DNA of 64,000 nt from Geminicoccaceae bacterium (GTDB taxonomy: Bacteria > Pseudomonadota > Alphaproteobacteria > Geminicoccales > Geminicoccaceae), in assembly GCA_020638495.1 (NCBI GenBank), contig JACKIN010000007.1, forward strand, positions 1 through 64,000, given 5' to 3'. The notes beneath the pieces were generated by a model. It saw nothing but the letters and a program-made list of their open reading frames with translations. It was not told where the DNA came from and did no database searches. Each line of letters begins with the position of its first letter. The stretch's first letter is position 1. The translations under genes and the position numbers were made by a program. Shown piece after piece: positions 6,645 through 16,390 of the stretch.

Positions 6645-7667
6645 TCAGGCGCGCTTGCGCCGGGACTTGGCGAAAGTGTCGAAGGCGACGGCGAGCACGA
6701 TGATGACGCCGATGATGATCTGCTGGACGTAGGAGCTGACATTGTTGAGCACGAGGCCGTTGAGCAGCACGCCGATCAGGAGGGTGCCGATGACGGTGCC
6801 GAAGATCGTGCCGATGCCGCCGAAGAGCGAGGTGCCGCCGATCACCACCCCGGCGATCACCGTGAGCTCGTAGGTGAGCCCGGCTACGGCCTCGGCGGAG
6901 TTGAGCCGGGCGGAGAGGACGAAGCCGCCGAGCCCGGCCATGAAGCCGATGATGACGTAGACCGAGAGCGTGATCCGATCGACGTCGAGGCCGGAGAGGC
7001 GGGCCGCCTCGGGGTTGCCGCCGACCGCGTAGACATTGCGGCCGAAGCGCGTGTAGCGCAGCGCAATGGCGGCGATGATGGCGGCGATGGCGAAGATGAC
7101 GACCGGCACGGGGATGGGGCCGATATAGCCCTGCCCCCACCAGCGATAGGCGTCGTCGAAGCCGCTGACCGGGCCGCCGCCGGCGAAGAGCAGGGCGGCA
7201 CCGCGAAAGGCCGACATGCCGCCGAGCGTCACGACGAAGGGCGGCACCTTGAGCTTGGTGATGGCGAGCCCCTGCAGGCCGCCGCAGACGACGCCGACGG
7301 CGAGGGCGGCGAGCATCGCGAGGAACCAGCCATAGCCCGCGGCCTCGGCGGCGGTGCCGACGGCGAAGCGGCTCTCGAAGCCGCCCTTGGCGACGGCGGC
7401 GGCGACGAGGCCGGCGAAGGCGAGGAGCGAGCCGACCGAGAGGTCGATGCCGCGGGTCAGGATGACGAAGGTCATGCCGATGGCGAGCAGGCCGTAGATC
7501 GAGACCTGGCGCATGACGTTGAAGAGGTTGAGGGGCGAGAGGAAGCGCGGCTCGAGCAGGGCGAAGACGCCCATCAGCACGAGCAGGAAGATCAGCGGCG
7601 CGAATTTCGCGAGGAAGCTGAAGAGGTCGAAATTGGCGGGGGCCGCGGCCGGCGTTTCGGTCGACAT
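6645..7667 (-). CDS. Sugar ABC transporter permease (CUT2 type)
   Basis: This 340-residue RbsC/XylH-like inner-membrane protein has about 8-10 hydrophobic segments. It carries the family signatures GRNVYAVGGNPEAARLSG (cytoplasmic coupling loop) and GTSLFGGIGTIFGTVIG near the end. It forms the translocation channel for a monosaccharide or polyol with the ATPase and binding protein encoded just upstream. Its ATG lies 4 bp after the ATPase stop, so the three genes (binding protein, ATPase, permease) form one operon. The substrate cannot be read from sequence. Confidence 0.93.
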   Translation of the reverse strand: MSTETPAAAPANFDLFSFLAKFAPLIFLLVLMGVFALLEPRFLSPLNLFNVMRQVSIYGLLAIGMTFVILTRGIDLSVGSLLAFAGLVAAAVAKGGFESRFAVGTAAEAAGYGWFLAMLAALAVGVVCGGLQGLAITKLKVPPFVVTLGGMSAFRGAALLFAGGGPVSGFDDAYRWWGQGYIGPIPVPVVIFAIAAIIAAIALRYTRFGRNVYAVGGNPEAARLSGLDVDRITLSVYVIIGFMAGLGGFVLSARLNSAEAVAGLTYELTVIAGVVIGGTSLFGGIGTIFGTVIGTLLIGVLLNGLVLNNVSSYVQQIIIGVIIVLAVAFDTFAKSRRKRA

Positions 7668-7671
7668 CGGC

Positions 7672-9225
7672 TCAGGCGGCCCTTTCCCGGCCCATGGTCA
7701 TGAGCTGCATGAGCTTCTCCTCGGTGGCGTCGGCGATGGGCAGCTCGCCGGTCAGCCGGCCCTCGCGCATGGTCAGGATGCGGTCGCTGATGGTCATGAT
7801 CTCGGGCAGCTCCGACGAGATGGCGAGCACGGCGATGCCGCTGTCGGCGAGCTCGTAGAGGAGCTGGTGCACCTCGGCCTTGGCGGCGACGTCGATGCCG
7901 CGGGTCGGCTCGTCGACGATCAGGACCTTGGGCTGCAAGGCGAGCCAGCGGGCCAGCACCACCTTCTGCTGGTTGCCGCCGGAGAGGTTGCCGACGGCGA
8001 CGTCCGCGCTCGGCATCCTGATGTTGAGCCGCTCGCGGTACTCCTCGACCATCGCCGTCTCGGCCCCTCGGTCGATGAAGCCGAGCCGGCCGCAGAGGCG
8101 ATCGAGGGCGGCGATCGAGAGGTTGAGCCGGACGGCGAGGGCGAGGAAGAGCGCCTGCTGCTTCCTGTCCTCCGGCACGAGGCCGATGCCGGCGGCGATG
8201 GCCCGGCGCGGCGAGCCCGGCTGCACCGGCACGCCCTCGACGAGGACCCGGCCCGCATCGATGCGGTCGGCGCCGAAGACGGCGCGGGCGAGCTCGGTGC
8301 GGCCGGCGCCGACGAGACCGGCGAGGCCGACGATCTCGCCGTGCCGGACCTCGAGATTGATGCCGCGGAGCTGCGTCGCGAAGGTATCACGCGGGTCGCC
8401 ACTGGCATGGAGGCCCTCGACGCGCAAAGCCGGCTCGCCGGCGCGATGCACGTTGCGCTGCTTGAACAGCCGCTCGACGTCGCGGCCGACCATCATCCGG
8501 ATGATGTCCTCGATCGAGACGTCGGCGACGGCGGCGCTGCCGACGAGCTGGCCGTCGCGGAGGACGGTTAGCCGGTCGCAAAGCTGCTTCACCTCGTCGA
8601 GGCGGTGGCTGACGAAGATCACGGCGATGCCGGCGGCCTGCAAATCCCGGCAGATGGCGAAGAGCCGCGCCACCTCGCCCTCGGCGAGCGCGGAGGTCGG
8701 CTCGTCCATGATGATCAGGCGGGATTGGATCGCCAGCGCCTTGGCGATCTCGACCATCTGCTGCTCGGCCACCGAGAGGTCGCTGACCAGGCGGTCCGGG
8801 CTCAATGCCAGGCCGACCCGATCCATGATGGCGCGCGTCTCGCGCCGCATGCGGCCCCAGTCGATCCAGCCGCCGCGAGTCGGCTCGCGGCCGATGAAGA
8901 CGTTCTCCGCCACGGTCAGCGTCGGGACCAGGTTGAACTCCTGGTAGATCGTGACGATACCCTGCTCCTGGGCGTCGTGCGGGCTCAGGATCTCGATCGG
9001 CCGGCCGTCCAGCTCGATCGAGCCCTCGTCCGGGAGCTGCGCGCCGGCCAGGATCTTGAGAAGGGTCGACTTGCCGGCGCCGTTCTCGCCGAGCAGCGCA
9101 TGGATCTCGCCCGGCGCCACCTCGAGATCGACGCCGTCCACGGCGAGGACGCCCGGGAACGACTTCCTGATGCCGGTCATGCGCAGGAGCGGCGGACCGC
9201 TCCCGCGCTCGACCCCGGAGGCCAC
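7672..9225 (-). CDS. Sugar ABC transporter ATP-binding protein (two NBDs)
   Basis: This 517-residue duplicated ABC ATPase is of the RbsA/MglA type. The first domain has Walker A GENGAGKST, signature LSVAEQQ and Walker B LIIMDEP. The second has the usual degenerate Walker A GLVGAGRTEL, signature LSGGNQQ and VLIVDEPTRGIDV. It energises the permease at 6645-7667. The start is GTG at 9225, which gives the usual short lead before LLRMTGIRKSFPG; an ATG at that Met (9180) is the alternative. It sits 20 bp downstream of the binding-protein gene. Confidence 0.95.
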   Translation of the reverse strand: MASGVERGSGPPLLRMTGIRKSFPGVLAVDGVDLEVAPGEIHALLGENGAGKSTLLKILAGAQLPDEGSIELDGRPIEILSPHDAQEQGIVTIYQEFNLVPTLTVAENVFIGREPTRGGWIDWGRMRRETRAIMDRVGLALSPDRLVSDLSVAEQQMVEIAKALAIQSRLIIMDEPTSALAEGEVARLFAICRDLQAAGIAVIFVSHRLDEVKQLCDRLTVLRDGQLVGSAAVADVSIEDIIRMMVGRDVERLFKQRNVHRAGEPALRVEGLHASGDPRDTFATQLRGINLEVRHGEIVGLAGLVGAGRTELARAVFGADRIDAGRVLVEGVPVQPGSPRRAIAAGIGLVPEDRKQQALFLALAVRLNLSIAALDRLCGRLGFIDRGAETAMVEEYRERLNIRMPSADVAVGNLSGGNQQKVVLARWLALQPKVLIVDEPTRGIDVAAKAEVHQLLYELADSGIAVLAISSELPEIMTISDRILTMREGRLTGELPIADATEEKLMQLMTMGRERAA

Positions 9226-9245
9226 CGCTATATCAGACGGGCCGC

Positions 9246-10199
9246 TCAGTTCAGCTCGCCGAGCCGCTCCGCCTCGTCGATATTGTCGGCCGTGATGACG
9301 ATGGGCGTGAGCAGGACCACCTCCGCCTCGGGCGCCTTTCCGTCCTTCAGGTGCTCGACCATGATCTGCATCGCCTTGCGGCTCTGCCCGCCCGGGAACT
9401 GCTCGACCGTGCCGGCGAGCACGCCGTCGCGCACGGCGGCGAGCGCCTCGGGCAGGGCGTCGAAGCCGATGACCGCGATCTGGTCGCCCATGCCGCGGGC
9501 CTTGATCGCCTCCACGGCACCGAGCGCCATGTCGTCATTGGCGGCGACGATCACGTCGGGCGGGCTGTCGAGGCCGGCGAGGATGCTCTCGGTCACGGCG
9601 AGGCCCTGGTCGCGGGCGAAGTTCGCGGTCTGCTCGACGATGAACTCGTACTTGGCGTCGCCGTCGAGGGCGTTGTGGACGCCCTGGTTGCGGTCGATCG
9701 CCGGCGAGGCGCCGGGCTGGCCCTGCAGGTTCACGATCCGGGCGCCGTCCGGGTAGTTCGCCTTGATCCACTCGCCCTGCGCCTCGCCGCCCTTGACGTT
9801 GTCGGCGCCGACATGGGCGAGGATGCCCGGCACGCCGTCGACCCGGCGATCGATGGTCACGACCGGCACGCCGTTCTCGACCGCGGTCTGGATCGCCGGC
9901 GCCATGGCGTTGACATCGGAGGGACTGATGACGATGCCGTCGAGCCCCTGGATCACCGCCGCCTCGACGTCGGCGGTCTGCTTGGGGGTGCTGTTCTGCC
10001 CGTCCGATTCGACCGTGGCGACGCCGAGCGCCGCCCCCTCGGCCTGCAGCTCCTTCATCATGTGGACGAAGAACGGAAAGCCGAGGCTCGGCACCGAGGT
10101 CAGCACCCGGATCTCCTGGGCGTGCAGGCCAGTCACCGGCAGGCAGAGCCCGAGGGCAAAAGCGCTGGCGAGCAGCAGGCGACGGCTGGAACGCGGCAT
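9246..10199 (-). CDS. Sugar ABC transporter periplasmic binding protein
   Basis: This 317-residue type 1 periplasmic binding protein is RbsB-like. The N-terminus MPRSSRRLLLASAFALGLCL to HAQE is a clear signal peptide cleaved after residue 27 or so. Mature motifs are GFPFFVHMMKELQAEG, TIDRRVDG, ANDDMALGAVEAIKARG and VIGFDA. It captures a sugar and delivers it to the downstream ATPase/permease pair. The ATG at 10199 follows AGGGAG at good spacing, so the longer open frame to 10628 is rejected. The promoter must lie in the 150 bp shared with the divergent crcB pair. Confidence 0.94.
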   Translation of the reverse strand: MPRSSRRLLLASAFALGLCLPVTGLHAQEIRVLTSVPSLGFPFFVHMMKELQAEGAALGVATVESDGQNSTPKQTADVEAAVIQGLDGIVISPSDVNAMAPAIQTAVENGVPVVTIDRRVDGVPGILAHVGADNVKGGEAQGEWIKANYPDGARIVNLQGQPGASPAIDRNQGVHNALDGDAKYEFIVEQTANFARDQGLAVTESILAGLDSPPDVIVAANDDMALGAVEAIKARGMGDQIAVIGFDALPEALAAVRDGVLAGTVEQFPGGQSRKAMQIMVEHLKDGKAPEAEVVLLTPIVITADNIDEAERLGELN

Positions 10200-10349
10200 G
10201 TTTCGACTCCCTGAATGGCGTGCCCTCGTTCGGGCACCTGTCGTTTGTGCGTGCGGACAATCGGGCGCGGCGAAAAGCCTGTCAAGCCGGGCCGGCGTTG
10301 CGCGATCCGGGCTTCGCCGGCAAGAACGACCGGCAGATGCACAAGGCGG

Positions 10350-10742
10350 ATGGGAGAACGCGCAGCCGTGGCTCTGGAGCTCCTCCTCGTGGCATTTGGC
10401 GGCATGCTCGGCGGTTTCGGCCGGGCGCTGGTCTCGACCCTGGTGGCCGGGCTGCTCGGCGAGCGGCTGCCCTGGGGCACCTTCGCCGTCAATCTCTCGG
10501 GCTCGCTGGCGCTGGGCTTTCTCGCCGGCGGCCTCGCCGGCGATCCCGGCCCTGCCCCGCCCCTTGCGCTCTTCCTCGCGACCGGGCTGCTCGGCAGCTA
10601 CACGACCGTCTCGACCTTCAGCCTGCAAACGCTCTTTCTCCTGCGCGAGCGTGCCTTCGGCCGCGCCCTCCTCAATGTCGCGGGCTCGGCCGGGCTCTGC
10701 ATCGCCGCCGCCTCCCTCGGCTTCGTTCTGGCCGGCCCGTGA
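10350..10742 (+). CDS. crcB: Fluoride channel CrcB/Fluc, first subunit
   Basis: This 130-residue, four-helix membrane protein of the CrcB/Fluc family exports fluoride passively. Family motifs are GGMLGGFGRAL, NLSGSLALGF and GSYTTVSTFS, the last carrying the pore threonines and phenylalanine region. The ATG at 10350 gives the normal family length; upstream in-frame codons encode no membrane segment. Its stop overlaps the GTG of the second crcB gene (GTGA), so the two are translated together. Such pairs assemble as heterodimers with opposite membrane orientation in other bacteria. I looked for a fluoride riboswitch upstream and saw none. Confidence 0.9.
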   Translation: MGERAAVALELLLVAFGGMLGGFGRALVSTLVAGLLGERLPWGTFAVNLSGSLALGFLAGGLAGDPGPAPPLALFLATGLLGSYTTVSTFSLQTLFLLRERAFGRALLNVAGSAGLCIAAASLGFVLAGP

Positions 10743-11158
10743 CCCGGCTCCTCGGCCTCGCGCTTGCCACCGCGCTCGGCAGCGGCCTCGGTGCGGTCGC
10801 CCGGTTCCTCCTTGCCCTCGCCCTGACCGGCGACGGCCTGCCCTGGGCGACGCTGCTGGCCAATGTCGCCGGCTCCTTCCTCATCGGCCTCGCCGCCGAG
10901 CAGAGCACAAGGCCCGGGCATGTCATGGCCGACCCGTTCGTTCGCCAGTTCGTCATGGTCGGCTTCTGCGGCGGCTTCACCACCTTCTCCCTCTTCAGCC
11001 TCGAAGCACTCCTGCTCGTCCGGGCGGGCGTCTTCGAGCTGGCGGCGCTCTACGTGGCGCTTTCACTCGCCCTCTGGCTCGCCGGCGCCTGGGCCGGCAT
11101 GACCCTCGGCCGGAGGCTCGTCCCCGGACCCCTTCCGGAGGACCGCCCGGCCCGATAG
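10739..11158 (+). CDS. crcB: Fluoride channel CrcB/Fluc, second subunit
   Basis: This 139-residue partner of the preceding CrcB has motifs SGLGAVARFLL, NVAGSFLIG and GFCGGFTTFSLFS, and four hydrophobic helices. It starts at a GTG that overlaps the upstream stop by four bases, typical of translational coupling for equal amounts. The frame is open far upstream (to 10220) but that part is a shadow of the first gene. The two copies are clearly diverged, which favours a fixed heterodimer over a recent duplication. Confidence 0.9.
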   Translation: MTRLLGLALATALGSGLGAVARFLLALALTGDGLPWATLLANVAGSFLIGLAAEQSTRPGHVMADPFVRQFVMVGFCGGFTTFSLFSLEALLLVRAGVFELAALYVALSLALWLAGAWAGMTLGRRLVPGPLPEDRPAR

Positions 11159-11175
11159 AACGGTTGCGGCAGATG

Positions 11176-12378
11176 ATGGGGGACGCAGTGAACGAAACGC
11201 TCTACGGCCGGCTCGGCGTGCCGGTGATCGTCAATGCCAAGGGTGCCGCGACGCGCCTCTCGGGCGGCGTGCTGCACCCCGAGGTGACGGCCGCCATGGC
11301 GGAAGCCAACGCTGCCTGCGTCGACATGATCGACCTGCACGCGGCGGCAGCGGCCGAAATCGCCGCCGCCACCGGGGCCGAGAACGGCCTCGCCACATCG
11401 GGTGCCGCCGCCAGCCTGCTGCTCGCCACCGCCGCCTGCATGGCGGGGCTCGATCCCGCAGCCATGGCGCGGCTGCCCGACGCGCGCGGACTGAAGCGCG
11501 AGATCGTCACGATTCGGAGCCAGCGCAACGCCTACGACCACGCGCTGCGCGGCGCCGGGGCGCGGCTGGTCGAGGTCGGCCTGGCCGACCGCTTCGCCGG
11601 GGCCGGCATTCGCGACGCCGAGGCCTGGGAGCTGGAGGCCGCCATCGGCCCGAAGACCGCGGCCGTGCTCTGGGTCGCCAATGCCAAAGCCCGCCCGCCG
11701 CTCGCCGAGGTGGTGGCCACCGCACACCGCCACGACGTGCCGGTGATCGTCGATGCCGCGGCCGAGCTGCCGCCGGCGGCGAAGCTGCGGGCCTATATCG
11801 CGGCCGGCGCCGACCTCGTCGCCTTCAGCGGCGGCAAGGGGCTGGGCGGGCCGCAGGCGTCCGGCATCCTCTGCGGCCGGCACGAGCTCGTCATGTCGGC
11901 GGCGCTGCAGATGCTCGACCTCGACCTGCGCTGGGGCGACTTCGACCCGCCGCCTTCCTTCATCGACAAGGCGCTGCTGCCGGGCCTGCCGCGCAATGGC
12001 ATCGGCCGGCCGTGCAAGGCGGACAAGGGGGCCATCGCCGGCCTGCTCACGGCCCTTCGCCGTTTCCTTGCCGAGAGCGACGCCGAGCGCACCGCCCGCT
12101 GGCAGGCCCCCCTCGACCACATCCGGGCCGAGCTCGCCGACCTGCCGCTGCGGCTGGTCGAGGGCGGCATCCCGAGGCTCGAGCTGCAGCTCGCTGATGC
12201 GGCCGCCGCCGACCGCCTCTACCGGCTGCTCCTCGCCCACCGACCGGTGATCCATGTCGACCACGGCGAGCTGGACGCCGGCCGCCTCCACATCGCCCCC
12301 AATTGCCTCGCACCGGGCGATGCGGAGCGGATCGTCGAGGCCCTCGCGACACACTGGCCCAGGGAGAGACGCCCATGA
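11176..12378 (+). CDS. SelA-like PLP-dependent enzyme, substrate unknown
   Basis: This 400-residue fold-type I PLP enzyme belongs to the selenocysteine synthase-like/DgaE group. It starts YGRLGVPVIVNAKGAATRLS and has the PLP-lysine motif VAFSGGKGLGGPQ (Lys about 221), preceded by the cofactor-binding Asp in VIVDAAAELPP. Members include D-glucosaminate-6-phosphate ammonia-lyase; a role in selenocysteine is unlikely because no selB, selC or selD is near. It overlaps the next SDR gene (ATGA) and, with the ABC ATPase after that, suggests breakdown of an imported amino sugar or sugar acid. The start is uncertain: ATG 11173 or 11176, or GTG 11188 preceded by GGGGGA. Confidence 0.75.
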   Translation: MGDAVNETLYGRLGVPVIVNAKGAATRLSGGVLHPEVTAAMAEANAACVDMIDLHAAAAAEIAAATGAENGLATSGAAASLLLATAACMAGLDPAAMARLPDARGLKREIVTIRSQRNAYDHALRGAGARLVEVGLADRFAGAGIRDAEAWELEAAIGPKTAAVLWVANAKARPPLAEVVATAHRHDVPVIVDAAAELPPAAKLRAYIAAGADLVAFSGGKGLGGPQASGILCGRHELVMSAALQMLDLDLRWGDFDPPPSFIDKALLPGLPRNGIGRPCKADKGAIAGLLTALRRFLAESDAERTARWQAPLDHIRAELADLPLRLVEGGIPRLELQLADAAAADRLYRLLLAHRPVIHVDHGELDAGRLHIAPNCLAPGDAERIVEALATHWPRERRP

Positions 12379-13127
12379 CCGGCCGCGTCCAGGACAAGAT
12401 CGCCCTCGTTCTCGGCGGTGCCCGCGGCATCGGCGCCGGCATCGCCGAACGGCTGGCCGAGGACGGGGCCAGGGTCGTCGTCGGCGACCGCCGGGCCGAG
12501 CTCGGCGAAGCCACGGCAAGGCGCATCGGCGGCAGCTTCGTCACCTGCGACGTCGGCGAGCCCGCGTCGATCCGGGCCGCGGTCGACGACACGGTGGCGC
12601 GCTTCGGCCGGCTCGACATCCTGGCGCAGAACGCCGGCATCTTCCCGATGAACGACATCGTCGACATCCCGGTCGAGGAATGGGACCAGGTGCTCGCCGT
12701 CAATTTGCGCGGCTGCTTCGTCGCGACGCAGGCAGCACTCCGCCACATGCGCAAGGCGCGCTACGGCCGGATCATCCTCACCTCGTCGATCACGGGTCCC
12801 CGAGTCGTGCCGCCGGGCCATGCGCACTACGCGGCCAGCAAGGCCGGCATCAACGGTTTCATCAAGGCGGCGGCGCTGGAGAACGCCAGCTTCGGCATCA
12901 CCGTCAACGGCGTCGAGCCCGGCAACATCCTGACCGAGGGCGTGCAGACCGAACGCTCGCCCGAGTACATCGCCAGCATGGTCGCCGCGATCCCCATGGG
13001 CGAGCTCGGCACGCCGCGCGACATCGGCAACACCGTCCTCTTCCTCGCCTCCGACGAGGCCCGCTACATCACCGGCACCACCATCATCGTCGATGGCGGC
13101 CAGCTGCTGCCGGAGGGCAAGGGGTGA
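12375..13127 (+). CDS. Short-chain dehydrogenase/reductase
   Basis: This 250-residue classical SDR has the nucleotide-binding motif GGARGIGAG near residue 14, a CDVG Asp, NAG at about 91 and the catalytic Ser plus YAASK (SSITG ... HYAASKAG). It ends with the usual TGTTIIVDGGQLL. It should oxidise or reduce a sugar, polyol or hydroxy acid with NAD(P). It is coupled by four-base overlaps to the SelA-like gene upstream and the ABC ATPase downstream, so it probably serves the same unidentified carbohydrate route. Confidence 0.88.
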   Translation: MTGRVQDKIALVLGGARGIGAGIAERLAEDGARVVVGDRRAELGEATARRIGGSFVTCDVGEPASIRAAVDDTVARFGRLDILAQNAGIFPMNDIVDIPVEEWDQVLAVNLRGCFVATQAALRHMRKARYGRIILTSSITGPRVVPPGHAHYAASKAGINGFIKAAALENASFGITVNGVEPGNILTEGVQTERSPEYIASMVAAIPMGELGTPRDIGNTVLFLASDEARYITGTTIIVDGGQLLPEGKG

Positions 13128-13876
13128 GCACCGGCCAGCCCTATCTCCGCGTCGAGCATGTCAGCAAGCATTTTGGGGCGGTGCAGGCGCTCGACGATGT
13201 GAGCTTCGAGGTCCATCCGGGCGAGGTGGTGGCGCTGCTCGGTGACAACGGGGCCGGCAAGTCGACGCTGATCAAGATCATCTCTGGCACGTTCGGGCCG
13301 AGTGCGGGGACACTGGTCTTCGACGGCCGACCGACCCGGCTCGAAAGCCCGGCGGATGCCAAGGCGCTGGGGGTGGAGACGGTCTACCAGGACCTCTCGC
13401 TCTGCCCCAACGTCGACACGGTCGCCAATTTCTTCATGGGCCGCGAGAAGACCAGGAAGGTGCTCGGCGTCAATGTGCTGGACGAGCCGGGGATGCAGGC
13501 GGAGACCGAGCAGGCGCTCAGGGATCTCGGCACGCATATCCCGGACGTGCGGACCACGGTCGAGCATCTTTCGGGCGGCCAGCGCCAGGCGATCGAGCTC
13601 TGCCGCTTCGTCCACTGGGGCGGCAAGCTGGTGCTGCTCGACGAGCCCTTCGCGGCGCTCGGCGTCGAGCAGACGCGGCGCGGGCTCGAGATGATCCAGC
13701 GGATCAAGGAGCAGGGTGTGGCGGTGATCGTCATCACCCACAACGTGCTGCACGCCTTCCACGTCGCCGACCGTGCCATCGTCATGCGCCACGGCCGGGT
13801 TACCGGCGAGCGCCGGCTCGGCAATGCGACTGCGGAGGAGATCGTGGCCTTGATTACCGGTGAGCTCGCCGCTTAA
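13124..13876 (+). CDS. Sugar ABC transporter ATPase, single NBD
   Basis: This 250-residue single-domain ATPase resembles FrcA of the fructose-type CUT2 systems. Walker A is GDNGAGKST, the signature LSGGQRQ, Walker B LVLLDEP and the H-loop ITHN. The GTG start overlaps the SDR stop. No permease or binding protein accompanies it here. A permease (19745-20746) and binding protein (18617-19669) of the matching type lie 5 kb downstream and lack an ATPase of their own, so these three may form one transporter whose genes have been separated. Confidence 0.92.
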   Translation: MSTGQPYLRVEHVSKHFGAVQALDDVSFEVHPGEVVALLGDNGAGKSTLIKIISGTFGPSAGTLVFDGRPTRLESPADAKALGVETVYQDLSLCPNVDTVANFFMGREKTRKVLGVNVLDEPGMQAETEQALRDLGTHIPDVRTTVEHLSGGQRQAIELCRFVHWGGKLVLLDEPFAALGVEQTRRGLEMIQRIKEQGVAVIVITHNVLHAFHVADRAIVMRHGRVTGERRLGNATAEEIVALITGELAA

Positions 13877-13923
13877 GTCTCGCTCCTCTCCAACCCGAAC
13901 CGCCCTCCCGACTGGAACACGAG

Positions 13924-15768
13924 ATGCCCGCCTATCGCTCCCGCACGACCACCCACGGCCGCAACATGGCCGGCGCCCGCGGCCTCTGGCGGGCCACCGG
14001 GATGAAGGACGGCGATTTCGGCAAGCCGATCATCGCCATCTCCAACTCCTTCACCCAGTTCGTGCCCGGCCATGTGCATCTCAAGGACCTGGGCCAGCTC
14101 GTGGCGCGCGAGATCGAGGCGGCGGGCGGGGTCGCCAAGGAGTTCAACACCATCGCCGTCGACGACGGCATCGCCATGGGCCATGACGGCATGCTTTATT
14201 CGCTGCCGTCGCGCGAGCTGATCGCGGATGCGGTCGAGTACATGGTCAACGCGCATTGCGCCGATGCGCTGGTCTGCATCTCCAATTGCGACAAGATCAC
14301 GCCCGGCATGCTGATGGCGGCCATGCGCCTCGACATTCCGACGGTCTTCGTCTCTGGCGGGCCGATGGAGGCCGGCAAGGTGGTGCTCGAGGGCAAGGAG
14401 CGCGCCATCGACCTGGTCGACGCCATGGTCGCCGCGGCCGACAGCTCGGTCTCGGAGACCGACATCGCCACCATCGAGCGCTCCGCCTGCCCGACCTGCG
14501 GCTCCTGCTCCGGCATGTTCACGGCCAACTCGATGAACTGCCTGACCGAAGCCCTGGGTCTCTCGCTGCCGGGCAACGGCTCGCTGCTCGCCACCCACGC
14601 CGATCGGCGCGAGCTCTTCCTCGAGGCCGGGCGGGTCATCGTCGACCTCGCGCGGCGCCACTACGAGGGTGGTGAGGCGAACCTGACGCCGCGGCAGATC
14701 GCCGGCTTCGCCGCCTTCGAGAACGCCATGACCCTCGACATCGCCATGGGCGGGTCGACCAACACCGTGCTTCATCTGCTGGCCGCGGCGCACGAGGCGG
14801 AGCTCGACTTCACCATGGCCGACATCGACCGGCTGTCGCGCCGCGTGCCGGTGCTCTGCAAGGTGTCGCCTTCGGTGGCCAATGTGCACATGGAGGACAT
14901 CCACCGCGCCGGCGGCATCATGGCGATCCTGGGCGAGCTCGACCGGGCCGGGCTCATCGACCGCACGGTCGGCTGCGTGCACAGCACCAACCTCGGCGCC
15001 GCCATCGACCGCTGGGACATCGCCCGCAACGGCGACGACGCCGTCCGCACGCTCTATCGCGCGGCACCGGGGGGCGTGCCGACCCAGACAGCCTTCAGCC
15101 AGGAGCGCCGCTACAAGGAGGTCGATCTCGACCGCGAGAAGGGGGTCATCCGCCAGGCCGCCAACGCCTTCTCGAAGGATGGCGGCCTCGCCGTGCTCTA
15201 TGGCAACCTCGCCACCGACGGCTCGATCGTGAAGACCACCGGCGTCGACGAATCGATCCTCACCTTCGCGGGCCCGGCCGTCGTCTTCGAGAGCCAGGAC
15301 ACCGCGGTCCAGGGCATCCTCGGCGGCAAGGTGAAGCCGGGCGACGTGGTGGTCATCCGCTACGAGGGGCCGCGCGGCGGGCCGGGCATGCAGGAGATGC
15401 TGTATCCGACGAGCTATCTGAAGTCGAAGGGCCTGGGCAAGGCCTGCGCCCTGGTCACCGACGGCCGCTTCTCGGGCGGCAGCTCGGGCCTCTCGATCGG
15501 CCACGTCTCCCCCGAAGCGGCGGAAGGCGGCTGGATCGCGCTGGTCGAGAACGGTGACACCATCGAGATCGACATCCCGAATCGCCGGCTCCACCTCGCC
15601 GTCGACCCGGCCGAGCTGGACCGTCGCCAGGACGCCATGCAGGCCCGTGGCGCCGACGCCTGGAAACCCGCCGAGCACCGCCCGAGAAAGGTCACGACCG
15701 CCCTTCGCGCCTACGCCGCCCTGACCACCAGCGCCGCCCGCGGTGCGGTCCGCCACGTCCCCGACTAG
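13924..15768 (+). CDS. ilvD: Dihydroxy-acid dehydratase
   Basis: IlvD dehydrates 2,3-dihydroxy-3-methyl acids to the 2-oxo acid precursors of valine, isoleucine and leucine, using an Fe-S cluster and Mg. The 614-residue protein is close to the E. coli type throughout: [16 protein letters not shown] at the start, [11 protein letters not shown] and [19 protein letters not shown] with cluster cysteines, and [19 protein letters not shown] near the end. Because the match is to IlvD proper and not to sugar-acid dehydratases, its place after a sugar operon probably does not reflect function. It converges with the UDG gene, leaving only six bases between them. Confidence 0.96.
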   Translation: MPAYRSRTTTHGRNMAGARGLWRATGMKDGDFGKPIIAISNSFTQFVPGHVHLKDLGQLVAREIEAAGGVAKEFNTIAVDDGIAMGHDGMLYSLPSRELIADAVEYMVNAHCADALVCISNCDKITPGMLMAAMRLDIPTVFVSGGPMEAGKVVLEGKERAIDLVDAMVAAADSSVSETDIATIERSACPTCGSCSGMFTANSMNCLTEALGLSLPGNGSLLATHADRRELFLEAGRVIVDLARRHYEGGEANLTPRQIAGFAAFENAMTLDIAMGGSTNTVLHLLAAAHEAELDFTMADIDRLSRRVPVLCKVSPSVANVHMEDIHRAGGIMAILGELDRAGLIDRTVGCVHSTNLGAAIDRWDIARNGDDAVRTLYRAAPGGVPTQTAFSQERRYKEVDLDREKGVIRQAANAFSKDGGLAVLYGNLATDGSIVKTTGVDESILTFAGPAVVFESQDTAVQGILGGKVKPGDVVVIRYEGPRGGPGMQEMLYPTSYLKSKGLGKACALVTDGRFSGGSSGLSIGHVSPEAAEGGWIALVENGDTIEIDIPNRRLHLAVDPAELDRRQDAMQARGADAWKPAEHRPRKVTTALRAYAALTTSAARGAVRHVPD

Positions 15769-15774
15769 GAGCAC

Positions 15775-16362
15775 CTACAGCTCAAGCGCCGCGATCAGGC
15801 ACCGCAGCTCGGGCACCAGCTCCGCCTCGAACCAGGGGTTCTTCACCAGCCACGGCTGGTTGCGCGGCGAGGGGTGGGCCAGCGGCAGGTAGCCGATCGG
15901 CAAATACTCCCGCCACGCCTTGATGGTCTCGCCCATCGAGGCCTTGCGGCGACCGCGCAGATACCAAGCCTGCGCGTAGCCACCGATCAGCAGGGTCAGG
16001 GCAATGTCCGGCATATGCGCCATGAGCGGTGCGTGCCAGAGCGGCGCGCATTCCGGCCGTGGCGGGTTGTCGCCGGAGGCACCCCTGCCCGGATAGCAGA
16101 AGCCCATCGGGACGATGGCGACTCGGGTCGGGTCGTGGAACTGCGTTTCCGTCAGGCCGAGCCAGGCGCGCAGCCGGCCGCCCGACGGGTCGTCCCAGGG
16201 GATGCCGGTCTCGTGCACCTTGCGGCCGGGCGCCTGGCCGACGATGCAGAGCCGCGCCGAGACCCCCGCCTGCAGGACCGGGCGGGGACCGAGGGGCAAG
16301 GACGAGCCGCAGACCGTGCAGGCCCGGATTTCCGCCAGCAGCGTCGGCAGTGTTTTGGTCAT
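15775..16362 (-). CDS. Uracil-DNA glycosylase superfamily protein
   Basis: This 195-residue member of the UDG superfamily has a Cys pair in CTVCG near the N-terminus, motif A GQAPG followed by WDDPSGGRL, and motif B HPSPRNQPW near residue 165. Such proteins remove uracil or damaged bases from DNA; the precise subfamily and substrate are not clear from the motifs. It is the last gene of a three-gene minus-strand operon after the Rieske reductase and DUF488 genes. Confidence 0.85.
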   Translation of the reverse strand: MTKTLPTLLAEIRACTVCGSSLPLGPRPVLQAGVSARLCIVGQAPGRKVHETGIPWDDPSGGRLRAWLGLTETQFHDPTRVAIVPMGFCYPGRGASGDNPPRPECAPLWHAPLMAHMPDIALTLLIGGYAQAWYLRGRRKASMGETIKAWREYLPIGYLPLAHPSPRNQPWLVKNPWFEAELVPELRCLIAALEL

Positions 16363-16390
16363 TCCCGACCCGACTGGCGAACGGGCCCGG

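Noticed and set aside
9246..10628. Long form of the sugar-binding protein starting at 10628
   Set aside because: The signal peptide starts at 10199 behind a good ribosome site; the extra 143 residues are antisense to crcB.
13924..15768. Assigning the IlvD/Edd-family gene to the neighbouring sugar pathway as a sugar-acid dehydratase
   Set aside because: Motifs and length match the true branched-chain dihydroxy-acid dehydratase throughout.
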